A DNA stretch of 55,364 bases, taken from the NCBI GenBank assembly GCA_903862655.1, contig CAIOZA010000086.1, positions 1-55,364 on the forward strand, given 5' to 3'. The notes beneath the pieces are model-generated. The model was not told the DNA's origin. It ran no database searches and saw nothing but the letters and a program-made list of their open reading frames with translations. The position numbers and the translations under genes are program-made. Positions within the stretch are counted from its first letter, which is position 1. Every line of letters starts with the position of its first letter. This DNA comes from an uncultured Ignavibacteria bacterium (GTDB taxonomy: Bacteria; Bacteroidota; Ignavibacteria; Kapaibacteriales; UBA2268). Shown here piece by piece: positions 28,301 through 36,313 of this stretch.

Positions 28301-28500
28301 CTGATGTTATTAATAACAAATCGTCCTTCTGATTTTGTAAAACCACCTAGTCTAGAGCCTTCAATTTTAATTGAAGCTCCAACTATCGGTTTACCTTCGT
28401 TGTCGAGAACTTTACCTTTAAGGGTACCATAAATACCAGCTTGAAGGGAATTAGCCGCAACAAAGATCATAAGTGAAAATATAATAAATATTTTTTTCAT
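25315..28500 (-). CDS. TonB-dependent receptor with carboxypeptidase-regulatory-like domain
   Basis: This 1061-residue outer-membrane receptor has a signal peptide (about 1-22), a carboxypeptidase-regulatory-like beta-sandwich (about 26-105, GKVLDNEGKPIVGASIKIEG), a plug (about 120-235, with GGGFVIRGSRENESQIRVDG and GGFSAEYGNALGG) and a 22-strand barrel ending VYCGLMFRF, whose last residue is the usual Phe. It imports a ligand using proton-motive force through TonB, or, as in some relatives, serves surface export. The ATG at 28500 has GGAG 7 bp upstream; an earlier in-frame start overlapping the upstream gene lacks a signal peptide. The ligand is unknown; an ECF sigma/anti-sigma pair lies upstream in the same block. 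Confidence 0.93.
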   Translation of the reverse strand: MKKIFIIFSLMIFVAANSLQAGIYGTLKGKVLDNEGKPIVGASIKIEGSRLGGFTKSEGRFVINNISPGTWVVKISFVGMKPHSTQVKISADEPTEVNVTLKQEGGDVTTGVVEITADKLVNNKQIGLIRGQDKAGLENIGREGIQSIVGLSAGVFNTGGGFVIRGSRENESQIRVDGTDVGNQFTGSFGIMGSSYYPMISSFAAEEVQVLTGGFSAEYGNALGGFVNTSTKSGRTDAYEGLLRWRTDVPFLFGSQKSGLQLYREGDRLNYTENGSGAQLQGSQETGLDFGVGGPLPGLNKSTFYISSRYFYEKYRGNSYKIYDPLHYDLQGNLSQNNLGQYDNNQSWVKNITGRMKFAVTADIDLVVGGSFGMTNVETGGMSWLYATTPGAIEGLNTFGVAENIAKQPVANQTVINIMAKLNHRLSSNSFYELNISNNTNSDAQGKRANFDAPGYFSGFQIIEPQDKYEVINSKLTLGRDKVIDHYEFLTGSRFTNDGYLQGDNALLNPLTGYYEGSGSAATGENAWGLVNYFMNHGNGSGFDFRNGNYWQVDGNYNYDITGDWEHSFKTGFEVRLYSIKRSENGLPWDGNPFFDVYTDQYGGNLYKYDEPAVYDVTSKGFNPLNISAYVQDQITYKGIIFTPGLRFDYFNPNSRYRTILDKFQSISSDSGFADVNAKFQISPRINVTYPITDRSNVSLSYGLLFMMPQMGYMFDGFNVSELRGNQPIGNPNLEAQRVNQYSIEYKNQMTDDFALDISAYYKDIYNQLGISAVEAVPNPYFLYTVSDYGNSKGLEIELRKRPIDHFGFTLNYNLSQSVATAAGPGSNYNRPVDPFTDQSAYPLAPFATGVDRLHRINAILNAVWGRGEGPSIGGINLLENTSINFTAWFQTGTPYTKLDKAGNAIGDENAERQPSFWNTNFRFQRTFDLKDWFGESAGKSSLTFFVDIDNMFNNRQAASVFARTGDPIDDGTNFYKPITDFSPTEYYRYGNYGIAESFSAEQYNIYGERYYGINGDVDKNGVVTLAEKAQRFEEYLEVIRSFKGNFMAPITVYCGLMFRF

Positions 28501-28540
28501 ATTTAACTCCGAAAAATGCATCTTATCATGATTAGATGAT

Positions 28541-30457
28541 TTATTTAACAATATTAATTAATCTTGTTTCATTTGCGCCATTGTATTCTACTTTTACGAA
28601 GTAAGCTCCGGATGCTACGTTAGACACATCAAATCTGAATGTGTTCGATCCGGCTCCAGCAATGTTGGTATAAGGAGCTACGACATTTCTTCCGAACATA
28701 TCGCAGAGTTTAATTGTAACACTAGCAGAGGATGGCAACATAGCGTCGACATAAATCTCGGTTGAAGCCGGGTTGGGATAGACTCCCGGAATTGAGAATG
28801 CCGATCCTTTTTCTTCTTGCTCCACTCCCGTGAGTAAGTTAGCGTCGAAATTACCAACCAACACATACTGAGCAACGGTTTCAAGGGAGAGCTGGTTGAG
28901 AGCTGCGGCTTCAGGAGTATCGCCGGGATTGGGAATGGATTCGAGCTTTAGAACCGGAACCGATTTTAAATCATTAGGTATATAATTGGGAATCCAAGTA
29001 ATTCTGTCGTAAATTTCACTTTCAGAAATATCACGAGGGTTGGACCAATTTTTTGAATCTTTCATGCGAATGGCTGCCATGATGTCTGTTGTATAATTAC
29101 GAATAGTGTCGCCATTAACATCAGTAGCATTTACGAAATCAACCCATTTAACAAGAAGAGCCGATCCGTCAACAGTTCTTGAAACCATAAGCTCATCTCC
29201 CATTTGGTTATTAGAATTGGCACCGTTATATCTTAGTGCATAACCAGTAATATTCGCTATTGGTCTCAAACCGAACTGACCTTTTTCTTTGTAAAGCTCA
29301 ACAATTTGGTGGAGAGCACTAGCATAAGGTTTGAAAGTTTTTGTAGTATCTTCGAATAATGAGACGACAAAGCTATAATCACCGCCTGCGAAAGGAACGA
29401 AATCCCTGTTGGAGATATACACAACATTAGGATCTAAAGAAAGACCGGTTATGTAATTATTAAGAACAGAACGAGGGAAAATTTCGAAATCGCTCCACGT
29501 GTTACCTAAATCTGTTGATTTTGATACACCCGGTATTGAGGCTGTGATAACATCCGCAGCTGTAAATCTGCCATAAACAGCAGAATATAAAATTTTATCT
29601 GTTTCTTCCATTTTGAGAGCCATTACGGAGGAATTGCTCAAACTGTCAGTATAGGTTGCATCTGGAATAGGAGTAACAAAGTTGCTAGAAGCCCAGGCAG
29701 CAGGGATTTCAGAAGTCCAGTCCACAAACGTTGTTGAAGAACGCTTTCCAATGGATGAATTGTCGACTAATGGTAATCCGCTAGGAGGCATAATACCGCC
29801 TGTTGCAATGGCATAAGCATCCGATCCTTTAATAGAACCAAAAATCTTAGAGTCAGTGCCACTCCAGCCATAAGCTTTACCGCCGATTGTTTCATTATAA
29901 GTAAATGAAAAAGCTGAGTTGCCAGCAGTGTAGATACCATTGATGAAACCTTGCCAGCCGTTTGCCTGATTAGCTGGGGCAGTAAAGACATAAGCCATTT
30001 GACTTTCAAATTCGAAGCCATAGATACTGGGATAACGAGCCAAATTACCAGCAGTGGCAGTATAAATAAGCTCAGCAGGATTCCAGGTGACGCCCCAATT
30101 ATTTGAGGTACGAACATAAAGGTCATTAAGAGTATTTTGACCAGCAGTAGCAGCTAATGCACCTCTTTTAATCGTAATAAGAGTGTTAGTTGGTGCATAA
30201 TATACAAAAGGCTGTTGGTCATTTGTAAAGTATGAATAAGCATTGGCAAGAGAATCAATAATATTGAAACTGCCGATTGCGGCCTGCATTTTATCAACAG
30301 GATGTTTGATAGTAACTGATTGATAAGCAGGAACAATTTCTTTTTGCAGGTGATTATAACCTGTGGCTGGTAACTCTCTAGAGTTGGCTGATTCTACAGA
30401 AACAGCTAAGCAAAAGATTAATATGGAAATACTTACGAAAACTCGTAACAATTTCAT
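28541..30457 (-). CDS. T9SS cargo protein with sialidase-like Asp-box turns
   Basis: This 638-residue secreted protein has a signal peptide (about 1-23), an all-beta body with Asp-box-like turns (RTSNNWGVTWNPAE near 107-120; STDLGNTWSDF near 313-323), and a T9SS sorting domain over the last about 80 residues, starting at YPNPASTEIYV and ending RLINIVK. The body suggests a beta-propeller; no sialidase catalytic residues are apparent. A very strong Shine-Dalgarno site, AGGAGG, lies 7 bp before the ATG, so it is likely made in quantity. It follows the anti-sigma gene with a 177-bp gap that may hold its own promoter. Confidence 0.85.
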   Translation of the reverse strand: MKLLRVFVSISILIFCLAVSVESANSRELPATGYNHLQKEIVPAYQSVTIKHPVDKMQAAIGSFNIIDSLANAYSYFTNDQQPFVYYAPTNTLITIKRGALAATAGQNTLNDLYVRTSNNWGVTWNPAELIYTATAGNLARYPSIYGFEFESQMAYVFTAPANQANGWQGFINGIYTAGNSAFSFTYNETIGGKAYGWSGTDSKIFGSIKGSDAYAIATGGIMPPSGLPLVDNSSIGKRSSTTFVDWTSEIPAAWASSNFVTPIPDATYTDSLSNSSVMALKMEETDKILYSAVYGRFTAADVITASIPGVSKSTDLGNTWSDFEIFPRSVLNNYITGLSLDPNVVYISNRDFVPFAGGDYSFVVSLFEDTTKTFKPYASALHQIVELYKEKGQFGLRPIANITGYALRYNGANSNNQMGDELMVSRTVDGSALLVKWVDFVNATDVNGDTIRNYTTDIMAAIRMKDSKNWSNPRDISESEIYDRITWIPNYIPNDLKSVPVLKLESIPNPGDTPEAAALNQLSLETVAQYVLVGNFDANLLTGVEQEEKGSAFSIPGVYPNPASTEIYVDAMLPSSASVTIKLCDMFGRNVVAPYTNIAGAGSNTFRFDVSNVASGAYFVKVEYNGANETRLINIVK

Positions 30458-30634
30458 AGCGCGCCTCCTATTATGTTGAAAGTTTATATAAAGTTATTGT
30501 TTATTAATTTTGTCTTTTTTTACAATTTTCATAACTTCAAATATAGAAACAATTTTTGAATTTTTTAAATGATAATTAGAAAAACATCTGTACATTAACA
30601 TCGCAAAAGAGTATAAGTTGTTTAAAATCAGGCT

Positions 30635-32128
30635 TTACATCTTCAATTTGAATCCATATATTATAGAGAGAGAAGACTTCCAGTCATTTACCTGCGATTT
30701 TTGTGGGTTAAGTACTGTTTTGAAATAGCGTCCATCTGCTCCTGCTGTGAAGGACAGCCAAGTGAAAATATCAAATTGAGTATATAAACGAGCATAGCTA
30801 AGGAGTCCGTCGTTTGTTCCGCCAAGACCTAGCCTTCCTGTTATCGATATTTTATTGAAATCAACAAAAACCTGTTCGTAGAAGGCTGAGCCCCAAAGTA
30901 TCTGTTTGTTTACATTGACAGTATATGGAAATGTGATACCTGTTCCATCGGAACCAGTACCAAATTCCTGGATTTTAGGATGACTTGAGGAATAATCAGA
31001 AATTTTCAGAATCCCTGACGATGGAATGCGACCGATTCTTTGATCATCGAAGGAAAATTGAGTGAAACCAAGTTCTAAACCAACTCTCTGAGACTTTGAT
31101 ATTTCGCAGGCAATGCTCTGAGAGAAATTTGAAACCACAGAAGCATTTTTGAGATTCGTGTTGTCGAATCCTGTGTTAACGAGATTAGTCCCAAAGAAAG
31201 AACCAAGCTGAATATTGGTAGTATTGCCATAGTAGTTTTGCTGATTGAATGAATTAGGCATATTCATCGATCCAACCGGCTGTTGTGTATTGACTATCAT
31301 TTGTTTTGGAAGCGGATTCAACTGAACTGCACTATTTCCTGCATCAGGCTGAAAATCTAAGTTAGAAGCTTTAGAGTTAGATGGCATTGGGGCTAAATTC
31401 TGCTTTAACTGGATATTAGCACCACCAGAAGAAATCCTTGAGTCATTGTTTTGCTGGATCATGGGTTGAAGCGGTGCAAATTCTTCAGAAACAGATTCTG
31501 TTGCTATAGTATTTACCGTGTTATCTGCCGACCTCAAGCCATATTCTGCATTTTCTGCAGGGCTGGAAGCAAGAATAATAGAGTGTGAATTTGTTTCAGC
31601 TGCCACATTTTCTTTAATCGATTGTGCAGCTGGCAATAATGAACGTGAAGCTCTATCGAAAGAAACTTCTCTTGGATTAAGCATGGTAAGATCTTCCGGT
31701 GCATCCGTTTCAATTTGGGAGTCATTGAATGATTTGTCCAGAGTATGTCTTTCCTGCTCAAGAATAAGAGCCATTCCGGTTTTGTCGTTAAACATCTGAA
31801 AATCGTTTATTCTGAGAAAACCGAAAAGCATTACAGCCAGAACTGCTGTAGCAAAAGCATATCTTCTTTTGCGGGGATAGACTGTATCGCCAACGATTGG
31901 CTGATTAGCCAGGATCTTCATCAGAATTTTATCTTCAGTTTCACCAAGCAGAATGGTTGATGGTCTGATGTTCTTAGCTTCTTCCTTAATAGCGGAATGA
32001 ATAAACACGTCGGTATCGAAGGCTTCCCTAGCGGAATTGTCTTCGGACAGAATGTTTCTCAGCTCGCTATCCTCCTGAGGAGTTAGTTCACTATCGACGT
32101 ATTTCGATATTAAATCATCGAGATTCAT
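30635..32128 (-). CDS. Anti-sigma factor fused to an outer-membrane barrel-like domain
   Basis: The 497-residue protein begins with a cytoplasmic anti-sigma region (about 1-85: LISKYVDSELTPQEDSELRN), has one membrane segment (about 90-106), then a long low-complexity, Asn/Gln/Ser-rich periplasmic stretch (about 115-305). The last about 190 residues alternate hydrophobic and polar in short strands (ISITGRLGLGG, SFTAGADGRYF) and end SIIYGFKLKM, as in small outer-membrane barrels. It overlaps the end of the ECF sigma gene by 14 bp, so it should hold that sigma in check. AGGA lies 6 bp before the ATG. The anti-sigma part is well supported by context; the barrel-like end is inferred. Confidence 0.78.
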   Translation of the reverse strand: MNLDDLISKYVDSELTPQEDSELRNILSEDNSAREAFDTDVFIHSAIKEEAKNIRPSTILLGETEDKILMKILANQPIVGDTVYPRKRRYAFATAVLAVMLFGFLRINDFQMFNDKTGMALILEQERHTLDKSFNDSQIETDAPEDLTMLNPREVSFDRASRSLLPAAQSIKENVAAETNSHSIILASSPAENAEYGLRSADNTVNTIATESVSEEFAPLQPMIQQNNDSRISSGGANIQLKQNLAPMPSNSKASNLDFQPDAGNSAVQLNPLPKQMIVNTQQPVGSMNMPNSFNQQNYYGNTTNIQLGSFFGTNLVNTGFDNTNLKNASVVSNFSQSIACEISKSQRVGLELGFTQFSFDDQRIGRIPSSGILKISDYSSSHPKIQEFGTGSDGTGITFPYTVNVNKQILWGSAFYEQVFVDFNKISITGRLGLGGTNDGLLSYARLYTQFDIFTWLSFTAGADGRYFKTVLNPQKSQVNDWKSSLSIIYGFKLKM

Positions 32129-32681
32129 AAATTTCCTTAACCAAAGGTTGTAACATTTGTCTTAAAATCAGCCTTGCCCGGTGAACCCGGACCTTAGCCA
32201 ATGAAATATCAATATCTAAAATTTCTGCAATTTCCTGATAGGAGCATTCTTCATACTCGCGCAGGACTAAAGTTTCGCGCAAGGACAGAGGCAGAGCTGC
32301 AATTGCTTTTTCGATAAACTGTTTTGCACCGAAGTCTTGATCGCTTTCAAAAACGGGAGCCTGATAATCTTCTTCGAATGATACATTCTCTTTTTTGGTA
32401 CGAAGATAATTCAGACAGGTTCTGTGGGCTATTGTATAGACCCAGGACTGGAAGTTAGAACCTTTGAATTCGAGCCTGTGCTCATAGACTTTAATGAAGG
32501 TTTCCTGGAAAGCATCATCGGCAATGTCTTTGTCGTTGAGAATTTTGAAACAGTAGCGGTAGATAGACTGGCTGTACTTATTATACAATAAATGAAAAGC
32601 CTGAGCGCTTCCTTTCTGCATCTCGGAAACAGCTTTCGTAACGGCTTTATCATCGATTATATTTGATTTTTTAAAAAACAT
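32115..32681 (-). CDS. ECF-type RNA polymerase sigma factor
   Basis: This 188-residue sigma-70 relative has only regions 2 and 4, as in ECF factors. Region 2 (about 22-95) includes YRYCFKILNDKDIADDAFQE and the -10-binding FQSWVYTIAHRTCLNYLR; region 4 (about 125-180) includes LPLSLRETLVLREYEECSYQ and EIAEILDIDISLAKVRVHRA. It directs RNA polymerase to envelope-related genes once its anti-sigma partner, encoded by the next overlapping gene, lets go. The T9SS cargo, TonB receptor, giant protein and PorV-like genes downstream on the same strand are the obvious candidates for control. Confidence 0.95.
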   Translation of the reverse strand: MFFKKSNIIDDKAVTKAVSEMQKGSAQAFHLLYNKYSQSIYRYCFKILNDKDIADDAFQETFIKVYEHRLEFKGSNFQSWVYTIAHRTCLNYLRTKKENVSFEEDYQAPVFESDQDFGAKQFIEKAIAALPLSLRETLVLREYEECSYQEIAEILDIDISLAKVRVHRARLILRQMLQPLVKEIYESR

Positions 32682-32856
32682 TTCTATCTACGATTTTCAA
32701 ACTTTTACCATTGTTTAATACTAAGACACATCATAATAATAAAAAGTTACAAATTTTATTAAAAAATATTTATCAAAATTAATTAATTATGGGGTGAAAT
32801 CATAAGAAATAATAATATAAGGCACTTAGGAGGATATTTATTTGGGGGGATGGGGA

Positions 32857-32886
32857 AAAGAAAAAAAGGGGTGATTAACCCCTTTT
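32857..32886 (-). terminator. Rho-independent terminator beyond the HigBA cassette
   Basis: An 8-bp stem (aaaagggg/cccctttt) with a 7-nt loop is followed on the minus strand by seven T. It lies just past a leftover of a T9SS sorting domain and seems to have been that gene's original terminator, now also serving higBA. Confidence 0.88.
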
Positions 32887-32891
32887 GCTCA

Positions 32892-32976
32892 ATATTTAAT
32901 AAACTTTTGAACTTTATCCCCAATCCGAACAAAATACATGCCCGGAGGCAAGCCGGAAACATCAAGAATTGGTAAA
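32892..32976 (-). pseudogene. Remnant of a T9SS sorting-domain 3' end (distal copy)
   Basis: Read on the minus strand this encodes PILDVSGLPPGMYFVRIGDK followed by VQKFIKY and a stop: the last strands of a T9SS sorting domain with nothing before it. It matches 33616-33669 over 54 bp with two mismatches (32910-32963). The antitoxin stop codon lies inside it at 32962-32964, in another frame. Confidence 0.85.
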
Positions 32977-33246
32977 GAGTACCTCTGGATTCCTTTCTGC
33001 GATTAGGAGGAGAACATTTGCAGGACCAGTAGGCTTTCTTCTCCCTTGTTCCCAATTTTTTAAAGTACCGACACTAATGCCGAGAAGATCGGCAAATTTA
33101 TCCTGAGATAGATTGTGTTTTAGTCTGATTCCCTTTATTTCATTTGATTTTATTTCAAATCTTCGTGAAGGCTTGATTTCATTTTTTAATATTTTGCCGG
33201 CATCATGAAGGCTTTCGACAAGATCATCGAACATTTCTTTCTTCAT
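32962..33246 (-). CDS. HigA/NadS-like XRE antitoxin
   Basis: This 94-residue antitoxin has a helix-turn-helix over about residues 38-70: IKGIRLKHNLSQDKFADLLG, then VGTLKNWEQGRRKPTGPA, the ending typical of the HigA/NadS group. It would bind and neutralise the toxin encoded just upstream and repress the operon. Its start overlaps the toxin stop by 4 bp (ATGA). Its last codons run into the copied piece of a T9SS sorting domain, so the antitoxin C-terminus may have changed on insertion. Confidence 0.92.
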   Translation of the reverse strand: MKKEMFDDLVESLHDAGKILKNEIKPSRRFEIKSNEIKGIRLKHNLSQDKFADLLGISVGTLKNWEQGRRKPTGPANVLLLIAERNPEVLFTNS

Positions 33247-33563
33247 TTTGAGAATTCCTCTTCAATAATTTTATTTAATATTTTTATTTGCTTTTGAGAT
33301 AAATCAATACGTTCCGATTTTGAATATGCAAATAACATTAGAATAGTATCTTTCAAATCGACCCAAAAATAAATAATCCTGATTCCACCACTTTTTCCTT
33401 TTGCTTTGGTTTTCCATCTGACTTTTCTTAAGCTATATGTTCCTTTAATAACCTTACCAAAAGCCGGTTCATTTACTATGAAATTTTGAAAATCCCGATA
33501 TTCTTCGCTGTTCAATAAGTCAAGAATTTGTTTCGTAAATATTTTTGTTTCAACTATTATCAT
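33243..33563 (-). CDS. HigB-like RelE-superfamily toxin
   Basis: The 106-residue product resembles the HigB2/YgjN type of RelE-fold toxins, ribosome-dependent mRNA interferases. Visible features are the N-terminal TKIFTKQILDLLNSEEYRDF, the strand pair KVRWKTKAKGKSGGIRIIYF and LMLFAYSKSERIDLS. The toxin-first gene order fits HigBA. It starts 28 bp after the stop codon of a broken T9SS gene and is probably co-transcribed with that gene's promoter unless it keeps its own. Confidence 0.92.
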   Translation of the reverse strand: MIIVETKIFTKQILDLLNSEEYRDFQNFIVNEPAFGKVIKGTYSLRKVRWKTKAKGKSGGIRIIYFWVDLKDTILMLFAYSKSERIDLSQKQIKILNKIIEEEFSK

Positions 33564-33591
33564 GTAAGTCTCTGACGTAGTAGACTAAAAA

Positions 33592-33985
33592 TTATTTAAT
33601 TTTTATAAACTTCCCAACTTTATCCCCAATCCGAACAAAATACATGCCCGGAGCCAAGCCCGAAACATCGAAACGTAGTGGCAATTCATGGATTGCCTCT
33701 ACAGAGAATACGGTTTGTCCATAAATATTATAGATTTTTATATCGCTTTGTAAGGGCGAACGGCCGTTCGCCCCTACGGATATTTCTATGAAATCTGAGG
33801 AAGGATTGGGAGAAACAATCAATATCGATGTTATTATTTTCTTCAACAAATGTTGGTTCTTCAGTAAAAATTGATTCAAAAAATGAAGGTCTTCCACCGT
33901 TTGAATCAGCCAAAAATAAATTACAAAAAGTAGGATGTTTGGATTTACCTGCTATTAATATTCAAAATATCTTTTCTAAAATTTG
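33592..33985 (-). pseudogene. Broken 3' end of a T9SS cargo gene (proximal copy)
   Basis: A complete T9SS sorting domain, from VSPNPSSDFIEIS to VRIGDKVGKFIKIK, is preserved, but only a little of the protein ahead of it. That part, ending in GGRPSFFESIFTEEPTFVEE, lies in another frame, with the shift near 33815-33835, and an in-frame TGA stands about 80 bp before it. The piece is thus a truncated and frameshifted remnant. The sorting domain carries both palindromic insertions (NGRSPL and IHELPL) seen in the gene at 9041-11197. Confidence 0.8.
33734..33777. repeat. 44-bp repeat containing the NGRSPL palindrome, second copy
   Basis: This stretch is identical to 9180-9223 and includes the perfect palindrome gggcgaacggccgttcgccc. 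Both copies lie at the same place in a T9SS sorting domain and are read in the same frame. Confidence 0.92.
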
Positions 33986-34107
33986 TCACACTCGTATATA
34001 CTAAGACACATCAAATCGCAAAACGTCTCACAGAAAATAAAAATACATTGCTATTGTGCTTTGTGTGCGACGATACAGACTTTGAGAAAAACAGCTAAAA
34101 ATCAAAA

Positions 34108-34127
34108 AATCCCGTCGAAACGGGATT
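34108..34127 (-). terminator. Rho-independent terminator of the double-OmpA gene
   Basis: On the minus strand aatcccg/cgggatt forms a 7-bp stem with a 6-nt loop followed by a T run. It lies 12 bp after the stop codon. Confidence 0.9.
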
Positions 34128-34138
34128 CTTTATTTTGT

Positions 34139-36313
34139 TTATTTATTCATCGGTGTCTCAATTACAATTTTGACTGTTCGGCAGTAGCTTCTGCCCTGCG
34201 GTTTATCGTTGGGATAGAGCAGTTCTGAACTACCCACAGGATTGAGCACGAGATTGTTATCCGGCACCTGAAGTGTGCGTTGCGTTTCCTGAATTCTTCG
34301 CAGAGCCAGATCCTTGTTGTACTCTGCCTCACCGGTCTTATCGGCATAACCGGAGATTGTTACTTTTGAGTTAGGCTTGATGCTTGATTTGATTTCCTTC
34401 AGAGCTTCCATCTGCAGTTTGGTGAGATCAGCCTTGTCGAAATCAAAGAGAATAAGCGAGAAACGCTCGATAAGAGTATCGTTCTTCAGCTCTTCCCTCT
34501 TGACGCGGATAGTCTTCTGCTTGATAACAAAAGATGTATCTGCTGTGCGCTTCTGGTTGAAGTCATCCAGAGCTGTGAATTGCAGTTTTACATCAGAATC
34601 GAGTCGAGGCATTGGTTCCTGCTCGACAAACCAAAGAAGTGAATCGGGGACAGCCTGCCCCTTGAAGTTACGCAGATTCTGACCGGACTGATCGATGTCC
34701 AGATTCCAGGATTTAACGCCGACTTCAGCTACAGCAGAAGGAATGATCTTGATAACAGGTGGATTGGATTTTCTGAAAATTTCTTTTAGCTTCACCCATT
34801 TGATGACGTCGAGATTGTCGGAGGAAAGCTCGGCTCTGCGGTTTTCCTCGATGCCTTCGGGTTCAGTGATCTTACCGGGATTTGTCGGCAGATTTTGTTT
34901 CTTTGTCTTTATCTGTGAGGATTGAACACCCCAGACAGAAGTTAGATAATCACGAATGGCATTAGCCCGATCCTGAGATAGTTTCTGGTTGCCTTTTTCG
35001 ATTCCAATCCCATTATTACAGCCTGTTATAATCATTGAGGAAGAAGGTATCTTTTTCAAACGGGAACCCATGATATTTAAGAGATCGGCATATATATCCA
35101 GTGTATTCCATTTCAGCTTGGATTCATCGAATGATCGTGCTTGATCGGAGCTTATAAGATTCATACCGGCATCTTTAAGGTCGGCTGAGCCATCCTTGAA
35201 GAACACATGAGGAAGCAGGGGGAATCCCTCTTCTACTTCTGTTTCTTCGATAAGGATAACAGGATTGTTAACTCGTGTATTGGTGTTATCAACGCCATAA
35301 GCTGTGAGAGCAACATTGAAAGCAGCATCCTTTGCTATTGTTTTCTGGTAATGCTCATTAATTGTCGTGCTGATAAGGAAATAATCACCCTTATCAAGTT
35401 TATCGATATTTTTGTCTGAATTCAGATATTCGACAGCACCCATAGCACCAAGCTTAGCTATAACAACAGTGTCACGATTGACAACAGAATCGCGGAATAC
35501 AGGCTTGGGCGGCGGAGGTGCAAACACAGGCACTCTCAATGATGCACCAAACTGAAATGTTGATGCTTTCCATGGAACTTCGATATTTGTTGTGACATTA
35601 GAGAAAGGAATATAATATCTTATCTCGGGAACGAGGAACAAGTCTTTGCCAATCTTCAGCTCATAGCCTGCACCGATTACTCCGAAAGTCTGGAGAGTGT
35701 TTGATTCAGGGATTTTCTCATTGCTGACAACATGCTGAGATGTCGTTTCATTCAAAAAGGTTATATTTTCCGGAGAAACGATCTGTTCCCGTTGATTGAA
35801 TCTCGAGGTGAACATATATCCGATTTTGAATCCAATATTAAGCACAAAGTTATCGAAGAATTTAAAGTCCAAAGTTGGTTCGATGTTGACCATCATTAAC
35901 TTGGCCTCGACAAGATGATTAACAATCACCATAGTATCTTTGAGTCTGGTCGTATTGCCTGATTTGTCAAGGATAGTCGTATTGCCAATATTTTCATCTT
36001 TTGAGAAAGATGCACTAACGTCGGAAAAACCGATTCTTGTACCAAAGGAGAGATTGGGTGCTATTGCAAAGTTAACCAAACCGCCGACCGTCCAGCCCCA
36101 GCCTTTGCCATCTCCATATTGTGGCGGGCAACAACTTGGAAAAGGCGGAATCTTACTAAAATCGGCAAAATGGTAATTATAATTCAATCCAGCATAAGGG
36201 CCCATCCAGAAGAGAGGCTTCTGCTCTACCTTGCGAAGGAGAAAAGAATCATCCGAAAAAGCTGAATTAGAAATGAGAATAAAAAATAAAGCAATAGTAA
36301 ACCATCTAGTCAT
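34139..36313 (-). CDS. Outer-membrane protein with two OmpA-like domains
   Basis: The 724-residue protein has a signal peptide (about 1-20), an eight-strand-type outer-membrane barrel (about 35-262), and a proline-rich hinge (APPPPKP). A first OmpA domain spans about 365-500 (PHVFFKDGSADL ... LSQDRANAIRDYL ... ENRRAEL), then a beta-sandwich linker, then a second OmpA domain at about 618-724 (LILFDFDKADL ... GYADKTGEAEYNKDLALRR). OmpA domains bind peptidoglycan, so it likely ties the outer membrane to the wall. The second domain has SYCRTVKI in place of the usual NRRVEI, so its diaminopimelate-binding arginine may differ. GGAA lies upstream of the ATG. Confidence 0.92.
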   Translation of the reverse strand: MTRWFTIALFFILISNSAFSDDSFLLRKVEQKPLFWMGPYAGLNYNYHFADFSKIPPFPSCCPPQYGDGKGWGWTVGGLVNFAIAPNLSFGTRIGFSDVSASFSKDENIGNTTILDKSGNTTRLKDTMVIVNHLVEAKLMMVNIEPTLDFKFFDNFVLNIGFKIGYMFTSRFNQREQIVSPENITFLNETTSQHVVSNEKIPESNTLQTFGVIGAGYELKIGKDLFLVPEIRYYIPFSNVTTNIEVPWKASTFQFGASLRVPVFAPPPPKPVFRDSVVNRDTVVIAKLGAMGAVEYLNSDKNIDKLDKGDYFLISTTINEHYQKTIAKDAAFNVALTAYGVDNTNTRVNNPVILIEETEVEEGFPLLPHVFFKDGSADLKDAGMNLISSDQARSFDESKLKWNTLDIYADLLNIMGSRLKKIPSSSMIITGCNNGIGIEKGNQKLSQDRANAIRDYLTSVWGVQSSQIKTKKQNLPTNPGKITEPEGIEENRRAELSSDNLDVIKWVKLKEIFRKSNPPVIKIIPSAVAEVGVKSWNLDIDQSGQNLRNFKGQAVPDSLLWFVEQEPMPRLDSDVKLQFTALDDFNQKRTADTSFVIKQKTIRVKREELKNDTLIERFSLILFDFDKADLTKLQMEALKEIKSSIKPNSKVTISGYADKTGEAEYNKDLALRRIQETQRTLQVPDNNLVLNPVGSSELLYPNDKPQGRSYCRTVKIVIETPMNK

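Noticed and set aside
33728-33913. 61-codon open frame as a separate gene
   Set aside because: Its first half continues naturally into the sorting domain in another frame, so it is part of the frameshifted T9SS remnant.
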